7,631 nt of DNA from Undibacterium sp. GTDB lineage: Bacteria > Pseudomonadota > Gammaproteobacteria > Burkholderiales > Burkholderiaceae_D. The notes beneath the pieces were generated by a model. It was not told where the DNA came from, did not search any database, and saw only the letters and a program-made list of their open reading frames with translations. Both the position numbers and the translations under genes were made by a program. Shown here piece after piece: positions 1-5,335 of this stretch (its first letter is position 1; each line of letters starts with the position of its first letter). The stretch covers positions 1 to 7,631 of the forward strand of contig JAIELM010000074.1 of assembly GCA_019752975.1 (NCBI GenBank), written 5' to 3'.

Positions 1-30
1 TCAGGCGCTATGATAACTCATCAAAAAACG

Positions 31-109
31 AAAACCCCTCAACGCCGAGGCGCAGAGGCGCGCAGAGATTTCCTCCGATTTTCTCCGCGCCTCGGCGTTG
101 AAGGGTTTT
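31..109. repeat. Long imperfect palindrome, copy 1
   Basis: The arms at 31-53 and 87-109 are complementary over 23 bases with one mismatch (AAAACCCCTCAACGCCGAGG and on, against the reverse complement of the right arm). The pairing continues weakly inward: AGAG 54-57 against CTCC 83-86. The loop side carries a C/T-rich segment (69-87) that is repeated almost exactly in the second copy. The stem base is AAAACCC/GGGTTTT and is followed on the + strand by GACTTTTT, so the RNA form could act as a terminator for a gene left of the window. The structure resembles the dispersed palindromic intergenic repeats of many proteobacteria. No transposase is linked to it. Confidence 0.8.
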
Positions 110-222
110 GACTTTTTCTCACGGCGACTGAACAGTCATGAAAATTGATCAGAAATTTTAGTGCTGGAGAACCGAGTAGAGGCAATAGCGAACGATGACC
201 TAAGACCAGCCTATACCTAAGT

Positions 223-252
223 TTGTTGTTTGGTCCTGTATCGCTTTATAAT
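223..252 (+). promoter_or_regulatory. Possible sigma70 promoter with perfect -10
   Basis: A perfect -10 hexamer TATAAT lies at 247-252. TTGTTG at 223-228 (3 of 6 matches to TTGACA) precedes it by 18 bases. No gene begins just downstream. A transcript from here would run through the second palindrome and the hairpin at 509-536 toward the acyltransferase gene almost 500 bases away, or would be a short noncoding RNA. The -35 is poor and such hexamers arise by chance in AT-rich DNA, so the call is weak. Confidence 0.25.
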
Positions 253-325
253 CGGTTAAGCTAGATTTTTCTGCTGACCGCTCCAAAAAGGCTGTCGCGA
301 AAGCGGTAATTTGAGAAAATGATCG

Positions 326-428
326 AAAACCCTTCAACGCCGAGACGCTAAGGCGCGGAGGAGCGCCGAGGGTTTCTCCGATTTTCTCCGTGTCTTAGCG
401 TCTTAGCGTCTTGGCGTTGAGAGGTCTT
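326..428. repeat. Long imperfect palindrome, copy 2
   Basis: Arms at 326-352 and 402-428 match over 27 bases with four mismatches. The left arm starts AAAACCCTTCAACGCCGAG like copy 1, and the internal segment 373-390 (TTTCTCCGATTTTCTCCG) matches 69-87 of copy 1 apart from one extra base there, so the two are copies of one element. Copy 2 is longer because the right arm contains three tandem 8-base units (GTCTTAGC 392-399, GTCTTAGC 400-407, GTCTTGGC 408-415). The sequence after each copy is also alike (TTTTGACTTT). It is a member of a dispersed palindromic repeat family; I do not know a name for it. Confidence 0.8.
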
Positions 429-508
429 GTCTTTGCTTTTGACTTTCGCGACAATCTCCAAAGCTCGAAACGAGTAAGGTCGCTTTTCAATATTTGGGTG
501 AGTACGCT

Positions 509-536
509 ACGACTACGATTGAACAATTGTAGTCGT
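509..536. repeat. Short near-perfect hairpin
   Basis: ACGACTAC at 509-516 is perfectly complementary to GTAGTCGT at 529-536. Inside, a G-T wobble and ATTG/CAAT continue the stem, so almost the whole 28 bases are self-complementary. No T-run follows on either strand, which argues against an intrinsic terminator. It could be a dimeric regulator site or an RNA hairpin in a long leader of the acyltransferase gene. Confidence 0.5.
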
Positions 537-601
537 CCTATAGAGGAATTGGGGTTGAATAAACTTCTCGTTCTAGTAGGGTGGGAGGTTTTTTTACACC
601 T

Positions 602-708
602 TTAGGACTTACGCAAAACAGACGCTGGCGTTGTTGCTATCGCCTTGTCGAACTAAAGTACTGCCTTCGGCTCTGCGTCTAGCCAGCGCAATTTTGCGTA
701 AGTCCTAA
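602..708. mobile_element. MITE-like element with 17-base perfect inverted repeats
   Basis: TTAGGACTTACGCAAAA at 602-618 is the exact reverse complement of 692-708. Inside, CGCTGGC (623-629) pairs with GCCAGCG (682-688), separated from the terminal stem by a small internal loop. The element is about 100 bases with no coding capacity, typical of a miniature inverted-repeat element. If its ends are taken as GGACTT...AAGTCC (605-705), it is flanked by TA on both sides (603-604, 706-707). TA duplication is a mark of IS630/Tc1-mariner elements, but the TA could equally be part of the repeat. GGACTTACGCA ends are, from memory, common in bacterial IS-derived repeats; I cannot name the parent element. 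The right end lies 39 bases before the acyltransferase start, so it may affect that gene's expression. Confidence 0.6.
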
Positions 709-746
709 CCCTATTTTAGCATCATCGTCAGGTCAACTAGGATTGT

Positions 747-1835
747 ATGAATAAGTTTGTGTTCGCAAATCAGCTGCGTGGTGTGGCCGCTTTATTGGTA
801 TTGGCTTCTCACTGGTTTGGAGTGTTTTGGGGCATGCGTGAGCCGGTGGCGGAGTATATTGCAGCGCCGGTGATGGAGGGTGTTTCGTCACGAGTGTACG
901 ATTGGGTGTCGTGGTTCTCTCCCACTTTGCAGTTGGGGCCGCTAGGTGTGGCGATTTTTTTTCTCATTAGTGGCTTTGTGATCCCACTTTCGTTGGAGAA
1001 AATGCGAGTACGAGAGTTTTTAATCGCTAGATTTTTTCGGATTTTTCCTACCTATTGGGTGTGTCTAAGTATTGGTATCTTGGTGGTGTTTTTTTCGAGT
1101 CGTTATTGGGGTAAGGCGATTTTTTGGAATGAAAAGACGCTGCTGACCAATCTGTTTTTTGTGAATGAATTGTTTGGTGAAACCAGTATCGATATGGTCA
1201 ATTGGACCTTGTCCATAGAGCTAAAATTTTATCTTCTTGTGGCACTTTTGGCGGCAGGCTTACGTCAAGGTAAAGTGTTTGGGATCTTTGTGTATTCTAT
1301 CCTCGCTTTACTATTTAATTGGAATTTACCTCACATTAATGCGCTCATCAATGTTCCATCGGTGAGTGTTGCGTTGCAGGGGCTGAGTACGCAATTGTTT
1401 TATATACAGTTGATGTTTGTTGGGAGTTTTTTTAGTTTCGCCGTGCAGGGCAAAATGAGTAATCCCAAATTACTCATCTGTTCGCTAACGCAACTTGGGA
1501 TTTTTGGTTTGACTTGGCAGCATAGTTTGCTCGCTGCTCAGTTTCCTGATGTGACCTTAAACTATATTTTTGGCTTTTGTCTCTTCGCGTGTGCCTATAT
1601 TTTTCGGCATCAATTTAAAGCCAACAGAGTGCTCGATTTTTTAGCGGACTTGAGTTTCCCCTTGTACTTGATGCATGCATTGACCGGTTATGTGCTCATC
1701 ACGGTGCTCTTACATCTTGGGCTTTATTATCCCTTGGTGATACTTTTAGCGAGCTCCGTGGTCGGTGTTTTGACCTACGGAATGCATCGCTTCGTTGAGT
1801 TGCCTAGCAATCGATTTGGGAAACGCTTAAGCTAG
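747..1835 (+). CDS. Membrane acyltransferase, acyltransferase-3/OafA family
   Basis: A 362-residue integral membrane protein, the usual size for single-domain members of this family, which move acetyl or other acyl groups onto sugars of O-antigen, exopolysaccharide or similar surface glycans. Family signatures appear in order: QLRGVAALLVLASH (9-22, with conserved R11 and H22), GPLGVAIFFLISGF (64-77), an arginine-rich RFFRIFPTYW (95-104), NWTLSIELKFY (152-162, the usual W-S-x-E-x-x-F-Y motif), and a late YLMH (307-310). The rest is a succession of hydrophobic helices. There is no C-terminal SGNH domain. AGGA at 739-742 lies four bases before ATG, giving an acceptable start. The gene is visibly T-rich, with T-runs of 7-8 at 955-962, 1089-1095 and 1427-1433. 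It stands alone, without glycan-biosynthesis neighbours, so the substrate is unknown. Its TAG stop overlaps the stop of the convergent tolC gene. Confidence 0.9.
   Translation: MNKFVFANQLRGVAALLVLASHWFGVFWGMREPVAEYIAAPVMEGVSSRVYDWVSWFSPTLQLGPLGVAIFFLISGFVIPLSLEKMRVREFLIARFFRIFPTYWVCLSIGILVVFFSSRYWGKAIFWNEKTLLTNLFFVNELFGETSIDMVNWTLSIELKFYLLVALLAAGLRQGKVFGIFVYSILALLFNWNLPHINALINVPSVSVALQGLSTQLFYIQLMFVGSFFSFAVQGKMSNPKLLICSLTQLGIFGLTWQHSLLAAQFPDVTLNYIFGFCLFACAYIFRHQFKANRVLDFLADLSFPLYLMHALTGYVLITVLLHLGLYYPLVILLASSVVGVLTYGMHRFVELPSNRFGKRLS
1455..1477. repeat. Perfect inverted repeat inside the acyltransferase gene
   Basis: ATGAGTAAT (1455-1463) and ATTACTCAT (1469-1477) are exact complements, separated by CCCAA. 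The repeat lies in the coding sequence for K-M-S-N-P-K-L-L, a loop between hydrophobic segments. In mRNA it would form a 9-base-pair hairpin. It may be chance or a regulator site; it is not followed by a T-run. Confidence 0.4.
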
Positions 1836-3184
1836 TTGCGTAACAGGGAGTTCACTTGCACTAGATCGGCTTCTTTTAAAGTCCCTGCCGCCGCTTTAAG
1901 GCGTAGTCCATTCATGATGGTGTCATAGCGAGCCTTGGCTAAATTGGCGCGAGTTGAAAACAATAGCCGTTGCGCATTGAGGACGTCGAGATTAATTCTC
2001 ACGCCAACCTCATAACCTAGCTTATTGGAATCAAATGAGGACTGTCCAGAGATTTCAGCGGCTTCAAGTGCTGCGACCTGAGCAATACCACTGTTGACCC
2101 CAAGGAAGGCTTGTCGTGCCGTTTGCACAGCGGCGCGGCGAGTGAAGTCTACATCGTTTTTCGCTTTTTCTTCTAATGCCAAGTTTTCGCGTATCCGGCT
2201 AGAGGTACCGTCGCCGCTATACAGAGGAATGGTTAAGTTGATGCCGATGGACTTGGATCTGATCGTATTCTGGGTGCTGGTATTGCTTACAGAAGAAACC
2301 AAATCTAAAGTTGGTAGGTGACCAGAACGGCTTTTTTTAATTTCGCGTTGGGCTGATTCCAATGCAAATTGCGCGCTGATGACATTGTAGTTTTGATTTT
2401 CGGCAGAACTAACCCAAGATTCAATCTGCGCCGGTTGGGGGGCGCTGAGTCTGACGCTGGAGGGGAGCGTCGCTACACTTGCTGGTGAATTGCCTATCAT
2501 CGCTTGTAGGGCAGTGCGCTTGTTCTCTAAATCATTTTGTGCTGAGATTTCTTGGGAAACCACGAGGTCGTAAGCGGCCTGTGCATCATAGGTGTCGGTA
2601 ATGATTTGTGTGCCGACCTTGTACTGAAGCTTGGCCGAGGCGAGTTGTTCGGTAGTCGCCTTTTTCTGAGCTAAGATCGATTCGATGACATCTTGAGCCG
2701 CTAGGAGATCAAAATAGGCTTGCGCTACCCGGAGTATTAAATCTTGTCCAGCTTGTGCAAATTGCGCTTCGCCTATGGCCGCAGCTAACTTACTTTGTTC
2801 AAATGTTTGCCAGCGATCCCAGCGAAATAGTGGTTGCGATAGCACTAAGGAATAAGCAGTGGTATGGTCAGTGGTATTTTGTCCAGTAATCACCGCTAGC
2901 CCACCTGTTGGCGAAAGACCTATCTGACCTTCATTGCCTGGCGAGAAACGCGTTTGTGCGTTTGTTTGATTGGCATTGATGGCAATGTTGGGGAGTAATT
3001 GTGACTTAGCCTGAGGCACCCGTTCTTTGGAGGCGGTGAGGCTTGAGCGCGCGCTAGCATAGGTGGCGTCATAGGCGAGTGCTTGTTTGTAGACGTGCAT
3101 TAGATCTTCAGCCTGAGCACTGAGGATAAAACTCGGGGCCAGAAATGCACTAGCAATTAACCAAGAAATAGGGGACTTCCGCAT
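1832..3184 (-). CDS. tolC: TolC-family outer-membrane efflux/secretion channel
   Basis: A 450-residue channel protein of the TolC (OEP) family, which as a trimer spans the outer membrane and periplasm and docks with ABC (type I secretion), RND or MFS pumps. A signal peptide ends at AQA-ED (residues 23-27). The internal duplication of TolC is clear: KSQLLPNI (60-67) matches RSGHLPTL (286-293), LVLSQPLFR (113-121) matches INLTIPLYSGDG (314-325 region), and LQYKVGTQIITDTYDAQ (186-202) matches LGYEVGVRINLDVLNAQ (389-405). The C-terminus (GTLKEADLVQVNSLL) resembles the end of the E. coli channel domain, without its long tail. By motif alignment D400 corresponds to the first aspartate of the E. coli aperture pair (D371), while the second is N403, a substitution common in homologues. 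The start has GGAG (3191-3194) six bases upstream. It lies 60 bases after the lipoprotein gene, so cotranscription is possible. No pump partner is in the window. Confidence 0.93.
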   Translation of the reverse strand: MRKSPISWLIASAFLAPSFILSAQAEDLMHVYKQALAYDATYASARSSLTASKERVPQAKSQLLPNIAINANQTNAQTRFSPGNEGQIGLSPTGGLAVITGQNTTDHTTAYSLVLSQPLFRWDRWQTFEQSKLAAAIGEAQFAQAGQDLILRVAQAYFDLLAAQDVIESILAQKKATTEQLASAKLQYKVGTQIITDTYDAQAAYDLVVSQEISAQNDLENKRTALQAMIGNSPASVATLPSSVRLSAPQPAQIESWVSSAENQNYNVISAQFALESAQREIKKSRSGHLPTLDLVSSVSNTSTQNTIRSKSIGINLTIPLYSGDGTSSRIRENLALEEKAKNDVDFTRRAAVQTARQAFLGVNSGIAQVAALEAAEISGQSSFDSNKLGYEVGVRINLDVLNAQRLLFSTRANLAKARYDTIMNGLRLKAAAGTLKEADLVQVNSLLRN

Positions 3185-3244
3185 TCAATTCTCCATCAAA
3201 ATTTTTACTAAAACAAATCAATCACTGATCAATTATTGTTCTGA

Positions 3245-4891
3245 TTATTCATTGCCAACGCGAATAAAGCGGTAAGTTAAGGACGCGGTCATGTAGTCGC
3301 GATTGAGTACTCCCCAGCGTTCTCCATAAAGCGCGGCATTGTACTTAACAAGGAATTCATTGCCATTTTTTTGCATGAACTTCAAGCGACGTAAGTGGAC
3401 ATAGCTCACTTTGCTAGTGTCGTTCAATTGCGCGTAGCATTGGTCATAATCTGCAATCTCTTTTTCCTGCAAATCGGTACACTCATAGCCGACGACATCA
3501 CCATTCGTGTCACGGAACCAGAAACCAGCGACCACACCACTGACCCGCTTATCTTTGTGTAAAATGAGCTCGTTACGCGTCAGTCCGTCGGTACTGATAA
3601 ACACATAGCGACCTTCAAGCTCACTGTCACTTAAAGTGAGTAGGTTATCTCTAATTAAGTCGTGCTGAAAAAAAGTTAATCCCAAGGTCGGATGGGGAAT
3701 GGTGTATACCACTTGGTAACCACCGTTGATGTCTTTAATAAAGCGCATGGTGATTTCAAGACCACTGATAAACGACATGACTACTCTACCGTCGTCTTTT
3801 TGTTTCCATGAAAATTTGCGGTGCTCTGAGTACAAGCCGTTATGAAAATCTATGTGACTGAGATTGCCTTCAGTGGCTGAAGTGAAGTTGATTTCATTGC
3901 CCGCACCGAGTAGCGCCCAGTCGGGATCAAAATCTGCCGGCAGTAGCGTAGCAAATCTATCGTTGGCTCGAATTGTAGGACCATGGATAAATTGGTCAAC
4001 GCGGGCAAAGCTTGCCGAACGTTGTTGCGGTGTTTCGAAGTCCTTGACGTCGACATTATTTGGGTCAACATCTTTTGGGAACATGACTTTTCGGTGGAAT
4101 GCATATTCGAGGATAAATCCGTTATTGGCACCAGCTGATAGCGTGACATTTTCAGTCCAGACCTTAATTGGAATTGAAAGGCGGCTACCATCTTTCATAG
4201 TAAAAGTCGAACTCGTCTTCACTGCACTCGGTTCCCCCGCTCCATTGAGCGTCACGCTAAGAGAGGGTGTAGCGGGTACAGCAAGTGATAACGGAACTGG
4301 TTGACCCGCCACTTCTATGCGAATACCTAACTGGTTACCTGAACGTAGTCCTAACCACGGACTAGAAAATACTTCGCCTTTACTGAGATAAAAATCGCCT
4401 TGTGCCAGACTCGATAGATCGACGTTAGGATGCTTATACTCATCGCTGACGGTTCGGTCAACGACACCATCGTGATTGTCGTCATAAGCAAATTTCCAGT
4501 TCGCACCTTCTGCAGTGACATTGCCTGGATAGGCTGTCACTAGACCAGTGATAGGACATTGACTGATGGGGCGCAAATCACAGGCAGGTGCTACTTTCGT
4601 CATCTTAATACTGCCGTCGGAGGCGCTAGTCCAATAGAACATACCTACATATTGTGTCCCCTGGAAGATGCTTCCTGACTTGATTGTGACATAAGGTGCA
4701 GTATGTGATCCTTGATAGAATTCGTAGGATTCAGCATCCTTATTATTGGCTTTCCAGTAACCCGGAATTTGATCCGCAGCGAGGGGTTTTCCGGCTTCAG
4801 GTGCGCTTCCGCTACCGCCGCTCCCACCGCAACTGCTAAGGAAAAAGCAGGCTAAAAGAGTGACTAAGGGTTTGAACGAAGGTTGACTCAT
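3245..4891 (-). CDS. Large outer-membrane-type lipoprotein, family unknown
   Basis: I do not recognise this family. From the ATG at 4891 it has 548 residues and begins with a lipoprotein signal peptide: K7, a hydrophobic stretch, then the lipobox LSSC (18-21) followed by a Gly/Ser-rich linker (22-30). A GTG 75 bases upstream (4966) would extend it, but lacks a ribosome binding site and puts 25 extra residues before the signal, so I reject it. GGA lies five bases before the chosen ATG. The residue after the lipid-bearing Cys is Gly, not Asp, which fits outer-membrane sorting. The body looks beta-rich and seems to hold three diverged units (about 44-150, 325-400, 427-548), each with an aromatic entry, an aromatic-rich strand near a D-G or N-G turn (MFYWTSASDG 84-93, FSWKQKDDG 360-368, FWFRDTNGD 457-465) and a second similar turn (KFAYDDNHDG 133-142, RFIKDINGG 383-391, KFMQKNGNE 504-512). 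The first turn motif DDNHDGVVD (137-145) resembles a calcium-binding loop. Cysteine pairs occur in unit 1 (104, 112) and unit 3 (471, 485). It is divergent from the TonB-dependent receptor and upstream of tolC. Confidence 0.8.
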   Translation of the reverse strand: MSQPSFKPLVTLLACFFLSSCGGSGGSGSAPEAGKPLAADQIPGYWKANNKDAESYEFYQGSHTAPYVTIKSGSIFQGTQYVGMFYWTSASDGSIKMTKVAPACDLRPISQCPITGLVTAYPGNVTAEGANWKFAYDDNHDGVVDRTVSDEYKHPNVDLSSLAQGDFYLSKGEVFSSPWLGLRSGNQLGIRIEVAGQPVPLSLAVPATPSLSVTLNGAGEPSAVKTSSTFTMKDGSRLSIPIKVWTENVTLSAGANNGFILEYAFHRKVMFPKDVDPNNVDVKDFETPQQRSASFARVDQFIHGPTIRANDRFATLLPADFDPDWALLGAGNEINFTSATEGNLSHIDFHNGLYSEHRKFSWKQKDDGRVVMSFISGLEITMRFIKDINGGYQVVYTIPHPTLGLTFFQHDLIRDNLLTLSDSELEGRYVFISTDGLTRNELILHKDKRVSGVVAGFWFRDTNGDVVGYECTDLQEKEIADYDQCYAQLNDTSKVSYVHLRRLKFMQKNGNEFLVKYNAALYGERWGVLNRDYMTASLTYRFIRVGNE

Positions 4892-5000
4892 TTTTATCCA
4901 TTTCTCGGCTACATAGCCTAGGCAATAAAAAAACAATAAACAATATGTGGGAGTATTCAGGCGCACTTAGGAGCGTTTATTTCAAGCAAAGCGAGGGTAC

Positions 5001-5031
5001 GCTATAAATGAAATTTACACAATATGTAAAT
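5001..5031 (-). promoter_or_regulatory. Candidate promoter with overlapping dyad for the lipoprotein gene
   Basis: Read on the minus strand, TTTACA (5030-5025; 5 of 6 matches to TTGACA) is followed after 18 bases by TATAGC (5006-5001; 4 of 6 matches to TATAAT). A perfect 7-base dyad, ATTTACA (5013-5019) and TGTAAAT (5025-5031) with a 5-base spacer CAATA, covers the -35 and part of the spacer. A regulator bound there would be placed to block polymerase. The bound protein is unknown. Transcription would start about 100 bases upstream of the lipoprotein ATG. Confidence 0.45.
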
Positions 5032-5133
5032 GAAGCACATAAATAAAATATTTTTTCGTCCACGTTCGACTGTAAGGCTGCTGTGGAGTTCCTTAAATAT
5101 TGCCTGTGAGTGTTGTATCTCGCGCTCAGCAAA

Positions 5134-5162
5134 TTGACTTCATATATCCTTGCTGCCATGAT
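5134..5162 (+). promoter_or_regulatory. Possible distal promoter for the TonB-dependent receptor
   Basis: TTGACT (5134-5139; 5 of 6) and CATGAT (5157-5162; 4 of 6) are separated by 17 bases. If used, the receptor mRNA would carry a leader of roughly 165 bases that includes the GC-rich hairpin at 5218-5244. A competing and closer possibility is TTGGAG (5257-5262) with TATAAA (5282-5287), which overlaps the Fur-like site but has a 19-base spacer. The sequence alone does not choose between them. Confidence 0.3.
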
Positions 5163-5217
5163 CGTTTAGTGCCTATGTCCTGAATGCTCGTCTATCTGAA
5201 TTCAAAAGTATGGTGGC

Positions 5218-5244
5218 GCCGCAGGGCTTGCACTGGCCTGCGGC
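5218..5244. repeat. GC-rich hairpin upstream of the receptor
   Basis: GCCGCAGG (5218-5225) is exactly complementary to CCTGCGGC (5237-5244) with an 11-base loop. It stands out as a GC-rich block in AT-rich intergenic DNA. No T-run follows on the + strand, so a simple intrinsic terminator is unlikely. It could be a leader RNA structure or a small palindromic repeat. Confidence 0.5.
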
Positions 5245-5264
5245 AGCACGATAGGCTTGGAGTT

Positions 5265-5283
5265 GATTGTGATAATTCTCATA
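5265..5283 (+). promoter_or_regulatory. Fur-box-like operator
   Basis: GATTGTGATAATTCTCATA matches 13 of 19 positions of the Fur consensus GATAATGATAATCATTATC, with the core TGATAAT intact. It lies 52 bases before the receptor ATG and overlaps a possible promoter (TTGGAG 5257-5262, TATAAA 5282-5287). This is the expected place for iron repression of a TonB-dependent siderophore receptor. The match is moderate and AT-rich sequence raises the chance of a false hit. Confidence 0.45.
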
Positions 5284-5335
5284 TAAACATAACTATTTTT
5301 GTGCTGGTTTCTATAACACTGTTTAGGAAATTACA

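Larger units (their letters stand above)
1..746. other. Gene-free region dominated by palindromic repeats
   Basis: I see no supportable protein gene in this stretch. Short open frames exist, but they run through the palindromic repeats and have no credible ribosome binding site or recognisable protein sequence. The region holds two long related palindromes (31-109 and 326-428), a short hairpin (509-536), a MITE-like element (602-708), and a TATAAT hexamer at 247-252. The stretches 110-222 and 253-325 show nothing beyond a weak 6-base inverted repeat (ACCGCT at 277-282 with AGCGGT at 302-307). The first 30 bases could be the end of a gene outside the window, but this cannot be judged. Confidence 0.7.
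4892..5335. other. Divergent intergenic region between lipoprotein and receptor
   Basis: This 444-base region separates two divergent genes and should contain both promoters. I see a candidate promoter and dyad for the lipoprotein (5001-5031), a TTGACT/CATGAT pair for the receptor (5134-5162), a GC-rich hairpin (5218-5244), and a Fur-box-like site (5265-5283). Short open frames on both strands here have no recognisable sequence and I do not call them genes. The lipoprotein leader would be about 100 bases. Confidence 0.6.

Noticed and set aside
31..428. CRISPR array
   Set aside because: There are only two repeat copies, each a long palindrome with unequal arms, about 295 bases apart, with no regular spacers and no cas genes.
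509..536. Intrinsic terminator
   Set aside because: The stem is good but no T-run follows on either strand.
411..605. 64-codon open frame on the + strand
   Set aside because: It begins inside the right arm of a palindromic repeat, runs through the 509-536 hairpin and ends in the MITE-like element. There is no clear ribosome binding site or recognisable protein sequence.
2094..2321. Open frame on the + strand inside tolC
   Set aside because: It is antisense to well-supported TolC motifs and has no homologous features.
3185..3244. Terminator or strong promoter between the lipoprotein and tolC genes
   Set aside because: Only 4-5 base inverted matches and poor -10/-35 hexamers are visible in these AT-rich 60 bases, so readthrough into tolC is the simplest reading.
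3850..4304. Overlapping open frames on both strands inside the lipoprotein gene
   Set aside because: They are alternative-frame shadows of a gene with a clear signal peptide and a continuous frame; their translations look non-protein-like.
4892..4966. GTG-initiated N-terminal extension of the lipoprotein
   Set aside because: There is no ribosome binding site before the GTG, and it adds 25 residues ahead of a complete lipoprotein signal peptide starting at the ATG at 4891.
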